The notes beneath the pieces are model-generated. The model did not search any database. It had not been told where the DNA came from and saw nothing but the letters and a program-made list of their open reading frames with translations. Source: Anaeramoeba flamelloides (taxonomy: Eukaryota > Metamonada > Anaeramoebidae). Taken from it: a stretch of DNA of 64,000 bases. Positions 12,317 through 24,124 of the stretch are shown here, in pieces; the first letter of the stretch is position 1; each line of letters starts with the position of its first letter. Location: the NCBI GenBank assembly GCA_027625915.1, contig JANTQA010000012.1, positions 10,626,501-10,690,500 of the forward strand. The letters are read 5' to 3'. A program made the position numbers and the translations under genes.

Positions 12317-13559
12317 TAAATTTATTCTCAAGGTTGGAAATAAATTCAATTTCTTTGGCCATCTGTTATTATTCAAAATTTTCTAAAAATAACCAGATCT
12401 TGTTAAGGTTAGGTTTTCAATTCTAAATTTCAGAGTAACTATCAACACCAAATCATGTAGTTCATTATTTTTTAGTTTTTTTTGAATTCTTTCTGTATTC
12501 TAATTTTCATGGTGGATGTTTGAAAATTTTATATTTACAACTGACTCAGTTAACTGTTGTGTAATAAAAGTGATTGTTTTTTTGAAATTTTAAAAATTTA
12601 AGTGAGAACTTTTGAAAAAAGAATCAAATCCACAAGAATTATTTTTGGATTTAAAAAGAATGCAAATGAAGGTGAATAGCTTTGAAAACATATAAATTTT
12701 AACTTTGAATCTTCACTTCGATTTTTTCTCAAGATTCTTCAAGTAGATTATCTTGAAAATAAAATTATGGATTTTTAATTTTTAAGAGTGGTAAAACTGA
12801 GTCAAAAATATATTTTTAAGGCAATTTAGATCCGATAAATTACAACCTTCAAAAATTCTTAATATTTAATCAGAAATATTTTGTTAGCAGTTGGTAAAAT
12901 GAAATTATTTTTCTTTTAATGAAAAATTATTGTGTAAATGATCAATTTTGTAATTTACTATTTTTTAATTCAAAGTATAAATGAAAAATTTATTTATTAA
13001 AACATCTCATAAATATTAGGATTAAGTATTAAATTGACAAATATATTTTTTAATATAAAATTCTAATCATTAAGACAATTAATAATTATTTTTGTAATAA
13101 TGCTTAAGAAAGCAGATAAAATTTTCCATTTTTGAAAATCTTGTAATTGTGGAAACCTTTTTGAAAAAAATAATTTTTTTGAGTGTGAAAGAATATTGAA
13201 ACTTTGAAATTAAAATACCATTAGTTACTGCTCTATTTGTGAAAAGAGTCAACTTAAACCAGAGTGGAATCATTAAATTTTCAATTTTTGGGAACACTTT
13301 TTTTCGAGTATCATTTTTTCGTTTTATTCAATTCTGTTTGTGATCTAAAAACTATATTATGGGGTGTTACTTAAAATTAATAATAGAATTAAGAAAAAAA
13401 AAAAAAAAAAAAAAAAAGATGAAAATATTAACGGGGAAATAGAAAATTTAAAATTATTAAATCTAAATCGAAACAATTATAGAAAAATTTGTAATTAAAT
13501 AGTTCTAGGTGGAAATTTCAAGAATATTTAAAAATTATTAAATATAATAAAAATATCTA
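12317..13559. other. gene-free stretch
   Basis: Nothing gene-like is visible here. A short open frame on the minus strand at 13079-13297 has composition expected by chance. A homopolymeric A run of about 27 bases lies near 13389-13415. Confidence 0.5.
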
Positions 13560-13918
13560 TAAATAGTCGTGTCGTCCAGTGTAGTAAAGTGCAATAAAGT
13601 GCCTAAATCATCGGGAGTTCGAAAGAATGGAGAAAAATCCACGATTTTGCCCAATTCTTTTCAATTCTGGAATAGTTAATGGCAGAAGTTGTTTTTATTA
13701 TTTTGGAAATAATAAGACAATTAAATAAATTTTCCTTTTATTTCTTAAATTTAAAAATAGCCTAAAAGGAAGTGTGGTCAAGTTTTTTTTTAATTTTTTC
13801 TTTGGTTTTTCTGTTTTATACAAAAATATATTGATTTTTGTTAGGTTTTTTGAGTTTTCTATTTATTTGTGAAGTGTTCTAGGTTTTTTTTTTTTTTAGT
13901 TTTGAAATAAACAGAAAA

Positions 13919-13919
13919 T

Positions 13920-13974
<55 letters not shown>

Positions 13975-14031
13975 TAGAAAGGAGTAATTAAAGAATTATC
14001 ATCAAATAAAAAATGAGAAGAAGAAAAATAA

Positions 14032-14078
<47 letters not shown>

Positions 14079-14215
14079 AATTTATCATTTTCATGACCGA
14101 ATAGAAACTATCCACGTTCTAAATACACATGAGGATCAAAAACCCGATAGAAAGTTTATCTATTATAGATAAAAATTCCACATTCCGTGATTTATAATTG
14201 GTATTCCACGACTCT
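13919..14215 (-). repeat. C-family SINE-like unit with (TAAA)n tail, copy 1
   Basis: Read on the minus strand it starts near GTGGAATACCAATTAT, passes CGGTCATGAAAATGATA, a (TA)n run (about 14036-14075) and CTTTAATTACTCCTTTCT, and ends in a (TAAA)n tail. The tetranucleotide tail and a second copy at 34620-34876 suggest a SINE or a LINE 3' end. A pol III promoter is not convincing. Confidence 0.4.
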
Positions 14216-14295
14216 CAAATAAACAGAAAATTTTAATAAATTATCGGTTTATTTCTAAAAGTTAAAAAAACTAACGAAAATCAATAAATTTTGAT

Positions 14296-14494
14296 TACAA
14301 TTAGTTCCACTTTTAAGGCACAAACTTCAACGAAATTTAAGGCACAATAAAAATCACAAATTAAGGCACAAAATTCAGATTCTCAGAAAATAATTTGTAA
14401 AAAAATAAATTATAAATTTTGTGCCTTAATTTGAGATTATTTTGTGTATTAAATTTCGTTGAAAGTTTGTGCCTAAAAAGTGGAGCTGACTGTA
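14296..14494. repeat. B-family MITE (Tc1/mariner-like ends), copy 1
   Basis: The two halves are almost perfect inverted repeats. The ends read TACAATTAGTTCCACTTTTA and, inverted, TACAGTCAGCTCCACTTTTT, followed by AGGCACAAAC and AACGAAATTTAAGGCACAA in each arm. The TA at the outer edge fits a TA target site. It sits inside an A-family palindrome. Other copies: 23923-24124, 46492-46691, and a half copy at 35991-36046. Confidence 0.8.
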
Positions 14495-15413
14495 TGTTTT
14501 TTTGAGTTTTGTATTTATTTGTGAAGTGTTCTAGGTTTTTTTTATTTTTAGAAATAAACAGAAAATTTTAATAAATTTTCTGTTTATTTCGAAAAGTAAA
14601 AAAAACCAAACGAAAATTAATAGATTTTACCTATAAAATAGAAAACCTCAAAAAAAAAACCTAGAACACTTAACAAATAAACAGAAAACTCAAGAAAAAA
14701 CCAACTGTACTTTTTGAGAATTCAAAAGAATTAAACATAATCTATGATTTTACTCAATTATTTTAAATTCTGGGAATCATACAGTTAAGTGTCCGTAGAG
14801 TGCTGTCAAGTGCCTAGGTTTTCTTGAGGTTTTCTGTTTCATTTGTGAAATCTATCCATTTTCGTTAGGTTTTTTTTAATTTTTTAAAATAAACAGAAAA
14901 TTTTAATAAATTTTCAGTTTATTTCAAAAAGTAAAAAAACCTAGAACACTTCACAAATAAACAGAAAACTCAAAAAAACCTAATGGCGCTTTTCCAGAAT
15001 TCAAAAGAATGGAGAAAATTTATGGATTTTACTCAATTCTTTTAAATTATAGAAAAGCTAACGGTGTTTTTTTTTTTTACTTTTTGAAATAAACCGAAAA
15101 TTTCAAAAATTTTCTGTTCATTTCCATTATTGAAAAAAACCTAACAGCTGTAAAAGAAAATTAATTTCCTCCCTCTTCAAAATAAAAAATAAAAAAAAAA
15201 GATACAATTATTTTTAAAATTTCAAAAAGTCCTTAAAATACAAAGAATTTTAATAAAAAGTATTTTGATTTATTTTTTGTGATATATTACATAAAAAAAA
15301 TTATTTTAAACAAATAAATTTAATTATAAACCATTAAAGGTATTTTAAATCAAATTATACAAATAAATTTTTTTATTTTCATTTCAACAAGATCTGTTTT
15401 TCGGATAAATAAA

Positions 15414-16645
15414 TTATTTTTTTCCAAAAGGATTCATTAGGCTTCTTTTTTTTGGTTTTTTGTTTGAGTTTGGTTGGTTTTTATTTTTACGTTTTTTCCA
15501 TTTTATTGGGCTTGTTAAAATATTTTTACTTCTTTTTTTTTTATTTTCACTTTTTGTTGTGTTGTTTTTGAATTTTCCTTTTCCTTTTTCTTTTTCTTTT
15601 TCCTTTCTTTTCTTGTCTTTTTTTTTCTTCTTCTTTTTGATTTTTGTTTTCTCAATGAAAATGGGCCGATCAGCCGAATCAAAGCTCCCAGATCGTTTCC
15701 TTCTTGCTTTCCCAATTTCTTTTATTTGGATCAGAGATAAAGTATCTGATCCTACAGAATTGGATCTTGATCTTGATTTGTGCATTTTTCGATTTGAATT
15801 TGAAGAATTGGAGAGATTTTGTAATTTGTTTTTCCGATTATTTTCATTTTCATTTTCAGATTCATCCTCGTCCTCGTACTCATCTTCGATTTCATTTTTT
15901 TTTTTTCCAAACCAAAATTCAGTGTTTTCGTTGTTGTGTAGACCAATTGTGGGCCTTTCAATTCTTTCGATTTGGAAATTTTTCGAGGTAGGCTTTTTAA
16001 TTTTCATAAAAACAGAATTATTGTATTTCTTTTTTTTGTTGGTAGACACAACGTTCACCTTTTCTTGTGTTTTTTTGTTTGTAAACACAAATTCTACAGA
16101 TTCTTGATTTTCATTATTTGCAAAATATGGAATGGATTTTTTTGCTTGGTTCTTTAGTTTCGAATTTCGAATTTCAAGCATGAGAATTATTTTTTTCAAT
16201 TTGGCAGCTTCTTGTTTTAAGCCTTTTTGTTTGATCATTAACTTTCGATTCTCTTTTGTCAATAGCCCTCGGTTATCATTTATTTCTTCAAGTTGCAAAA
16301 GTCTTTGGTTTAATAAATCTAAAGATCCACATTTTTTGTTAAAAATCAGATTCCAAGTTGGCCAGTAACAAAGAAAAAGATATGTAAAAAAAAAAATTAA
16401 TTTGTGAGAAGGTATTAGTTCGGAAATGAGAAAAAGTGTGAGATTGGAGAGCAAAGAAAATTTTTTTTTCATTTGTTTGTTTTGGATCGTTTGTTATTAC
16501 TTTCTAAAGAATAGATTTTTTTTTCAAATTGTTTGCGTTGATTAGAAATTATTTCGGAAATTTGGGACTGTTCTTTACGCAGTAATTCTAAGTGTCCGAA
16601 ATTGTTTTGTTGATTTTTTTTTAAAGGCTGTTCTAATTTTGTCAT
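15414..16645 (-). CDS. coiled-coil protein with lysine-rich tail (two exons), unidentified
   Basis: I join exon 16501-16645 to exon 15414-16318 across a 182-base intron (A|GTAATA to TTTAG|AT), giving about 349 residues in frame. The junction reads YSLE-N-LLNQRLLQL. It makes one continuous coiled coil of roughly residues 15-105, rich in Glu, Lys, Gln and Leu. Next come a polar middle with an Asp/Glu run (EDEYEDEDESENENEN), an Arg/Ser stretch (HKSRSRSNSVGSD) and a strongly basic tail ending NPFGKK. The longer single frame starting at 16472 would begin with a hydrophobic segment, but I believe this is intron sequence, because the upstream ATG at 16645 opens a coiled-coil exon. The basic tail and RS patch suggest a nuclear or RNA-associated protein, which is inference only. 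I recognise no family. Confidence 0.7.
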
Positions 16646-16986
16646 TTAGTGACAATTATGATGTGAAAAGAAAAAGAATTTTCTTTAAACACAAATCCAA
16701 AAAATGAAAATCAAATTCGTTAAAAATCGATTTTTTTTACAAAGAATTGAGAATAAATCTCAGTTTGAACCAACTTTATATTATTTTGGCAGTGCTTTTA
16801 GTGTTTTGATTTTTCCCAAAGGTTCGAAATTTGAAAAATGTTTAAATTAAAATTGTTTTTTGACAGCAACAAGAACCTATATTTCCTTTTACTTTTCTTG
16901 TTTCCAAAGTATTTACGGACCATCTAAAATATACTCACTGTGGGTCGTGGTTGAACCAAAACATTGTGAAATTATGGCCTTTGTCT

Positions 16987-17310
16987 CTTGGGATGCTGAA
17001 GAGTTTTAAAAATTGAAAAATTTATGAATCTAAAAGTTTTACTTTTAAAGATTCTTAATTGAAAATTTGTACTAAAAACCTGAAATTTCTTGAAAAGATT
17101 TAATTTTTTCAAAGATTTTTCTTGGAAACTAGATTCTATTTGTCTTCAGAGAAGAATAGAGTTTTGTTACTTGAAAACTACTGACTTGCAATTTTGAATC
17201 TTATCAAGAAATTTCAGGTTTTTAGTACAAATTTTCAATTAAGAATCTTTAAAAGTAAAACTTTTAGATTCATAAATTTTTCAATTTTTAAAACGCTTCT
17301 GTATCCCACG
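16987..17310. repeat. long fold-back inverted repeat
   Basis: The left arm 16987-17100 and right arm 17197-17310 are inverse copies with very few differences over more than 100 bases, separated by a loop of about 96 bases. Arms include AAAACCTGAAATTTCTTGA on the left and its inverse on the right. No coding frame is conserved between the arms. A D-family MITE begins four bases after the right arm. Confidence 0.85.
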
Positions 17311-17313
17311 AAA

Positions 17314-17540
17314 TACTGTTCATTGCAGAATAATAAGAACAAAATTTTCATTCAGCTTTCCAAAAAAATCAACCTTCCCAAGAATTAAAAGAAATCAACA
17401 AAGAACCTCAATTCTCAAAAGAAAATTAAAAATTCAAACGGAATTTTGAATTAAAAATTTGAAATTTTACATGATTTAAAATATAATTTTTTTGGAAAGC
17501 TGAATGAAAATTTGATCCCTTTGTTTTTCAACAAATAGTA
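17314..17540. repeat. D-family MITE, copy 2
   Basis: It starts TACTGTTCATTGCAGAATAA, carries CAAAATTTTCATTCAGCTTTCC-type arms at both sides in inverse orientation, and ends CAAATAGTA. It abuts the fold-back repeat at 16987-17310. Confidence 0.75.
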
Positions 17541-20500
17541 ATGGCCATAATTTTATAATATTTTGACTCAGCCAATCCTTTTAGTAACTGTTTTTTAAAT
17601 AATCTTTTTGGGGATAAAAGAGTATCAATAATAAAGAAAAATATCATAAAATGGAATTAATAATATGTTTTTTGGAGGCTGGATGTTGTTAAGAGCCACA
17701 TTTTATTGAATTTAAAAAAATTGAATAAAATCAGAGAGTATAAGATATTCTTTTGTATCATGGAAAAGTTTCGAAGGTTTTTTTTAAATCTTGTTTTTAT
17801 TTCAAAAATTGATATATTTTCAATACAAAACAAATATGGAAAAAAATATAAAAAATATTTTTCTTGATTTTTAGTTTAAAATTGAAATTTATAAATTTTC
17901 AGAATAAAACCGAAACCCTTACCAAAGTTTAGATATTCTATGCACTCTATTATATAACTTCAAAAAATGGGAGACTATTTACCTGTTTTTTGAAGAATAT
18001 ATTTACTTTTATAAATAATTTTTATTTTCACTTTTTTATGAATAGTTTTAATTATTGCCCAAAGTTTTCCAATTATCAGAGCTTTGATGAAAAATTCTTA
18101 AATACTTTCATAATTTTTATTATTCATATTGAAGATTTCTGATTATTTTTTCAAAACAATAACTTTTTGGTTCATATTCTAATTGACATTTTTTTCAATT
18201 TTGATTATCCACTTGTTCTAGTTTCAATTATATTTCTTTTACTATACCAAATAAAGCGATTAATTTTTTCCAGGTATTGATCGTGGTAATTATATTTTTT
18301 TACATTTTTACTTTATTCAAAATATTTTGTCCTAATTTTAAATTTTAATTATTTTGTAATTTAATTTTCATTGAAGATTAAAAAACAATACTTTATTGTT
18401 GGGTAAATATTAATTAATTTTACCACATATACATTAAGTAACCAATGGAATAAAATAATAATGTTGAAAATGCACTTCTTTTGGTTTTAAAAATCCAAAT
18501 GAAATAAATTTTTTTATAGGATCTTAAATAAACACAAAATTCAAATTAAGAAAAAAAATATTAAAAAAAAGTTAAAAAAATCTAAATTTATAAACATGAT
18601 GAGGAAAAATATTCTTTTAAAAATAAATAATTTAACGGAATTAAAAATATTAAAAAATCAAATTTTCTAATAAAATTATATCTTATCTCTATATATTGTT
18701 TTTTACAAAAGGTGACATTTTTTCAATTTAAAACAAACTGTTTTCTTTCAAAATAATATCAATTTAATTTTGCTTTTTATGATTTATTGTTATTTTAAAA
18801 AATATGAGGTTTCAAAGGGTAAGGATTTTATAATATTCTTTTTGTCAAATTATAAATCATTTGAGAAAAAGAAAAAATGAAAAAAAAATCTACAAGATCT
18901 AAAAATTGCAAAAAGAGTAACTCTTCAAAACAGACAAAATTGTTTCAAAATTATATTCAATACATTTTAATTTGGAAATTGAGTGTCTCTCCTTAAGGAA
19001 GTAAGAACCTACTACCACTTTGAAAAAATTTAATTGTGAGAACATTACTGAAAAATATTTTTTTTTTTAAAAGTTGCACTAGAAATTGAAAATTTGAAAT
19101 AGCAACATCATTTACTGGTCTATTAGTGAAAGAAAAGTAATTCCGAGTTTATCTTTGATTTTTCGATATTTTTAAATTTTTTTTTTGATTAAATTGTTGT
19201 TTTTATTAATTTTAGTCTTGTATCTAGAAAAATTTTTATACAAATGAATTAAATTAACCAATAGTAAACCAAAAAAAAAAAAAAAAAAAAAAATAGACCC
19301 AAAAGGCGTGTATTTGAAACCAATATTAACTTTTAATAGACCAAACACAAAAGTTCATCTTCTCAAATAAATTTGTTGAAATCATAAATAAAAAAAAAAA
19401 TCCAATAAAAACCTAATTTTGAATATTTGGTTTCTTTTTCTTCTTAATTTCGACGAATACAAACAATTGATAACCTTGAATTCCCCCCCCCCTTACATTT
19501 ATTATTATTTTACAAAACATTTTTTTGCAAATTTGCTTTTAAAATTCTTATTTCTAATATTTTTATCAAACAAAACCAATATAATAAATACTATTTCAAA
19601 AAAATAAAAGAAAGGAGTTGAATTCTCGGAATCAAAAAAAAGTGACAAAAAGATCCAACCGAAAATAATTGAAAATTTTAGAAAATAATTGAAAATTTTA
19701 GAAAAAATTTCAATCTAAATTCAGAATTATTTTTATTTCGCAATTTAATGGAAAATAAATAATTATAATATCAAACGAATTCATCCAATAGAACCTTATT
19801 TCTGAAGAGGCATCAATAAATGTATCATATTTTCTGAAGCCAATCAAGAATTGGATGAACACAATGAAAACAGGGATTTTTAAATTCATTTTGAGAAATT
19901 GATTAGAAATAAAAAGTAATTTGTCTCTGAAATTTTACAAACAAAAGTATTTCCTTGAAGAATAAAAAAATAAACCCAAATTAAGAATAAGTATTGTACC
20001 AAATGTTACAGACAAGATCAAGAAATAAATAATTATTATTTGTTTTTTTTCGACCAATTTTTTCATTTTTTTGATTGTCCATTTTTTAACATTGGTATAA
20101 AAATATATTAAACTACAGATATACTGACACTTTTGTATTTAATAAAAATCCCAATACATTTTCGTTAAAGAAATGATTTGATTCATTTAGTTTCCGATAA
20201 ATGATGGAACTCAAAATGTGAAAAATATACTTACTCCCTTAGAAGTTTTTTCAAAAAATGTCCAAGTTTTTCAATGTTGATCTTTAGAAAATGGCTGTGA
20301 ATCATTTTTGATTGATTTTTAATTGGTCTTAATAAAAATTACTATAAAATATTTGACAATATATAATTTTTTGGACTCTAATTACTCTTACTTTAAAATT
20401 TTATACAAAGAAACCAACTGATCAAAATAAACATAAATTGTAGTGTTATAGTATTTTCTTCGTAGAATACATAACATTTGCTTATCTTACACTTTGATAT

Positions 20501-20664
20501 TTTTTTATTCTTCCTTTCGGTGATTTGATAACCTTATTTCATTTTTTTGTTTTTTTCAATTCCTTCAATCCCAAAAAAAAAAGAAAAAGAACCAATAACC
20601 TCACCATCTCTACAAAATCCAAAAAACTGAATATTTGCATTCTCTTTGATCCTTTTAATCGCAA
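17541..20664. other. gene-free stretch upstream of the RRM gene
   Basis: I see no protein-like frame or exon pair. It contains homopolymer A runs (about 19271-19293) and a run of 10 C near 19485, unusual in DNA this AT-rich. The last 100-150 bases before 20665 are the likely 5' UTR and promoter of the next gene, without a recognisable motif. Confidence 0.5.
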
Positions 20665-21522
20665 ATGAATGTTGTACGTTCGATTCATGAATTAAATGAA
20701 CAAGAATTAGAGATGGGGTTAGTTGGTGAAGCTTCTTGGCACGAAGATTTCAAAACTAGCCCGTATATCTTTATTGGTGGTCTTGATGAGAGGTTAACCG
20801 AAGGTGACATTATTACGGTTTTTTCCCAGTATGGAACAGTCATCGATACCCATTTAGTGAAGGATAAGAAAACGGGGAAATCAAAAGGGTATGCCTTTTT
20901 AGCATACGAAGATCAACGCAGCACCATTCTTGCTGTTGACAATTTAAACAATGCCGAACTATTAAAAAGGAAATTGCGTGTTGATCACTCAAAGGACTAT
21001 CGGCCAAACCCTTTACTTTTTGAAATAATTGACGACATGGAAAAAGAAAAGGATTTTTATAACAAAATCCAAATTGTAAGAGGAAACAAACCAACCAAAT
21101 CAAAATCAAAATCAAAATCAGAGAAATTGAAAAAAAGCACAAGAACCAGCAAAAGATCGAAAAAAAAACATCAAAAAAAAAATAAGAAAGAGAAAGAGAA
21201 AGAGAAAAAGAATAAGAGAGAGAGTAAAAAAAAAAATAAGAATAAGAGAAAAGAAAGCAAAAATGAAACTACAGTCGATTTTCAAAATAATTATATTAAA
21301 AAAGAAAGAGAAAGAAAAAGAAAACAATACCATGAAAATAAAGATAACCCAAATACAAAAAAACCAATTTATAAACAGAGAAGAAAAAATGAAAAAGAAA
21401 CAAAATCAAAAAAGAAGGACAAGAAAAGGGAGAAGCATAAATCAAAAAAAAAGAAAGAAAAGAAACCAAAAGAAAAAGTTAATTATTTTTCTTCATCATT
21501 TGGTTTTACAAAAAAAGTATAA
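20665..21522 (+). CDS. RBMX2: RBMX2/Ist3 (Snu17) family RRM protein, U2 snRNP RES complex
   Basis: The 285-residue, single-exon protein begins MNVVRSIHELNEQELEMG, contains SWHEDFKTSPYIFIGGLDER and one RRM at about 31-110 (RNP2 YIFIGG, RNP1 KSKGYAFLAY), then EDQRSTILAVDNLN and a LRVDH..DYRPN exit. This pattern is diagnostic of the RBMX2/Ist3/Snu17 family, whose members bind U2 snRNP in the retention-and-splicing complex with Bud13 and Pml1 and help activate the spliceosome in the nucleus. The C-terminal half (about 145-270) is a long Lys/Glu/Arg/Ser low-complexity tail, as in animal RBMX2. The ATG at 20665 begins the conserved N-terminus. An intron-dependent genome is consistent with retaining this factor. 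Confidence 0.95.
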   Translation: MNVVRSIHELNEQELEMGLVGEASWHEDFKTSPYIFIGGLDERLTEGDIITVFSQYGTVIDTHLVKDKKTGKSKGYAFLAYEDQRSTILAVDNLNNAELLKRKLRVDHSKDYRPNPLLFEIIDDMEKEKDFYNKIQIVRGNKPTKSKSKSKSEKLKKSTRTSKRSKKKHQKKNKKEKEKEKKNKRESKKKNKNKRKESKNETTVDFQNNYIKKERERKRKQYHENKDNPNTKKPIYKQRRKNEKETKSKKKDKKREKHKSKKKKEKKPKEKVNYFSSSFGFTKKV

Positions 21523-22027
21523 TATATTATTATCATTATTGTGGGAAAAGTGTAAACGACACTCGAAGCGTTTCTTTTGCTTTAATTCACTTTCAGACAT
21601 TTAGGTATTAAATCAGAGATTTTACGATTAATAATCAACGAAAATAATTTAAAACCCTCTAGTGGTTATTATTAATTCGGTAAATTTAGATTCTTTGAAT
21701 TTATTCAGAAAGATCAATCTATTATTTTGATAGGAAGGAAATACCCATAAAAAAATGATCAATATATTATTTCTTTTGTTCATATTTTAAACATAAAGGA
21801 CAAAATTTGTTTGAATTTTTTTTTTTTTTTTACAAAGGAATTTCTCTTTAAGTGGTTAACAAATGTTCTCGATTTTAGGATTATTGACTTGATGGTTAAC
21901 TTAAATATTTTTTTAGTAATAAATAAAGATTTTTTGTTTTTTTTTATTATTTTAAAAATACTTTTGTGGGCTGGTGAAGAGTGCCGTAGAGTGTCTATGT
22001 TTCATTATATTTTTTTATTTTATTGAG

Positions 22028-22165
22028 TGAAGTGTTCTAGGTTTTTTTTAATTTTAGAAATAAACAGAAAATTTATTAAAATTTTCTTTTTATTTCTCAA
22101 ATTAAAAAAAACCTAACGAAAATGTCTATCGAATTTTCTTATAAAACAGAAAACCCCAAGAAAAA
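22028..22165. repeat. A-family palindromic repeat copy
   Basis: GTGAAGTGTTCTAGG, a T run, AAATAAACAGAAAATTT and its inverse, then AAAAAAACCTAACGAAAAT repeat the module order seen at 13560-15145. It directly precedes a truncated Tc1-like relic. Confidence 0.65.
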
Positions 22166-22244
22166 CTAACGACAATTTTAAACATAATGATTTTTATTTT
22201 TTTGATTTTTCAGATAATCAAAAAAAAATAGCAAATTTAACAGC

Positions 22245-22590
22245 GGTTTTCCAAAATAATCACACGAGCGTAACAAAAAATGTATTGGTAAATTTGTTGA
22301 AATTTCACCAACAATTTTTGATCGATAAATTGATAAGATACCATCAATCAATTGTATGTCATTTTCCAATTAAACAAACTTAACACTAACCTTTAATCAA
22401 CCATTGAAAAAAAATAACAGATCTAACTAAACAGATTAAGTAACTGGAAAAAAGGAAATGAAAACAAAACAAAAAAAGACAAAAAATGAAATAGTTTATA
22501 AAATCAAAAATATTTCCAAATTGAATATAAAATGTAATATTGTCATACTTTAAACAGTTTAAACAGTGTACAAATTTTTGGAATTTAGTT
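22245..22590 (-). mobile_element. truncated Tc1/mariner-like relic, copy 1
   Basis: It aligns with the right two thirds of the copies at 22920-23453 and 31311-31844 and ends with the same AAATTTTTGGAATTTAGTTT-type terminus; the left end is missing. The minus strand keeps a short frame reading KIVGEISTNLPIHFLLRS, shared by the other copies. That position and wording vaguely recall the N-terminal DNA-binding region of Tc1 transposases. Confidence 0.6.
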
Positions 22591-22919
22591 TATTATAATT
22601 ATTTTGATTTTTTTATTAATTTTTTTTTATTTTTGAAATTTTATTATAATAACAGTATTTCAAAAAATAATACATCATTTTTTAATAAAAACAATCAAAA
22701 TATGTTGTTAATTGTATGATAAATAAAGTAAAATGAAAAATAGTAATTATGGGAATTTTTATTTTTTTTTAGACAAAATTTCAATAAATAATGAATTAAA
22801 AGAAAAAGAAATTCATATCTTTATGTAAGAATAAAAGGTTTAATATACGAATTTTCTAAAACTTCAATTCAAACAATAAAAAATATTAAAAAAACCCAAA
22901 AAAAAAAAAAAATATCAAA

Positions 22920-23453
22920 TAAACCCCGTTCCAAAAATTTGGACACACCCAAAATCAAAAATAGGCAAAAAAAAAACCCAATTTATTGTATTTTCCCAAA
23001 CCTAATATAAAACCTCATTTAAGTTACAAGGTATTAATGTTTTTATAAGTAATCATTTTCATCCAAATAAAATAAAAAAATTTAAAACTCAAAAATAAAA
23101 ACAGGTGTATCCAAAATAATGAAACGAGCGGAACAAAAAATGTATTGGTAAATTTGTTGAAATTTCACTAACCATTGTTGATCGATCAAATGGTAAGATA
23201 CCATCTACCAATTGTATTTGATTTTCCAATTTAAAAAACTCGACATTAACGTTCTATCAATCATTGAACAATAATTTCGAGATCTAACGAAACAGATTAC
23301 GTAACTGCAAAAAAAAGAAATGAAAACAAAAAAAAAAAGACAAAAAAAGAAATTGTTTGTAAAATCAAAATTCTTTCCAATTTGAATTTAAAGTACAGGA
23401 ATGATGTTCTTTCAACTGTTTAAACTGTTTCCAAAATTTTGGAATCTAGTTTA
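22920..23453 (-). mobile_element. Tc1/mariner-like non-autonomous element, copy 2
   Basis: Inverted ends CCGTTCCAAAAATTTGGACA and (inverse) AGATTCCAAAATTTTGGAAA enclose 534 bases closely matching 31311-31844. The TTTGGACAC-type end is typical of Tc1/mariner elements. No intact transposase is present, so it is an internally deleted, non-autonomous copy. Confidence 0.75.
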
Positions 23454-23922
23454 ATTCCATATAATAGATTTGAATTATAACAATAAAAACTACTTTTTGC
23501 TAGATAAAATAGTCAGCCATTAATTTAACTAAAATAATATATAAAAAAACTTTAAAATATTATTCAAAGATAATAAAATAATCTTTGTATCGATGAAAAC
23601 AATTTTTTTTTTTGAATTTTGTTATTAGTAAAAAGTTGAAAAAAATCTTAGTTAAAAATGAATTTTATCAATCACAATTAATATAAATATGGTACAATAA
23701 TTTTTAATCTATGGTCTCTTATTCAATAATATTGTTTATTTTATGTCTAGATTTTAAAAAATCATAAATTAAAAAACATTTAAAATTAGAAAAAAAAACA
23801 TTAGTAATCTAACTTGGAATTTGACCAAATAATTTATTTTTAAAAATTTATCTTCATTGAAATAACTGTAAACTTTTCCAATAATATATATATATATATA
23901 TATTATTTAATTTTTCATAATT

Positions 23923-24124
23923 TATAAAGTCAGTTTCAAATTTAATCCACAAACTTTCAACGAAATTTAAGGAACAAAAAAAATCTCAAATTAAGGCACA
24001 AATTTTGGAATTTTTTTTTTTACAATTTATTTTACTAGAATCTGAATTGTGTGCCTTAGTTTGGGATTTTTATTGTGTCTTGAATTTTGTTGGTGTTTAT
24101 GCCTTAAAAGTGGAATTGACTGTA
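23923..24124. repeat. B-family MITE, copy 2
   Basis: Two inverse arms carry CAACGAAATTTAAGG, AAATTAAGGCACAA and, at the right end, CTTAAAAGTGGAATTGACTG followed by TA. The left terminus is more degraded than the right. Confidence 0.7.

Larger units (their letters stand above)
13560..15145. repeat. cluster of A-family palindromes with nested insertions
   Basis: Several stems repeat in alternating orientation: GTTAGGTTTTTTGAGTTTTC with GTGAAGTGTTCTAGG, their inverses, the AAATAAACAGAAAATTTT core, and an AATTCAAAAGAATGGAG-type stem. Cores lie near 13905, 14218, 14555, 14886 and 15085. The cluster is interrupted by the C-family unit (13919-14215) and the B-family MITE (14296-14494). I infer successive insertion of related palindromic elements into one another; no coding sequence is present. 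Confidence 0.7.

Noticed and set aside
13617-13630. GAGTTCGAAAG as a tRNA or SINE B-box
   Set aside because: No A-box at a suitable distance and no cloverleaf can be drawn; the words belong to the A-family stem. No tRNA or rRNA gene was recognised anywhere in the window.
15460-16107. Long plus-strand open frame antisense to the coiled-coil gene
   Set aside because: Its Phe/Ser/Leu-rich translation is what the reverse of a Lys/Glu-rich gene gives; the minus strand has coherent domains, splice sites and a start.
20840-21333. Minus-strand frames opposite the RRM gene
   Set aside because: They are antisense shadows of a well-conserved RBMX2-type coding sequence.
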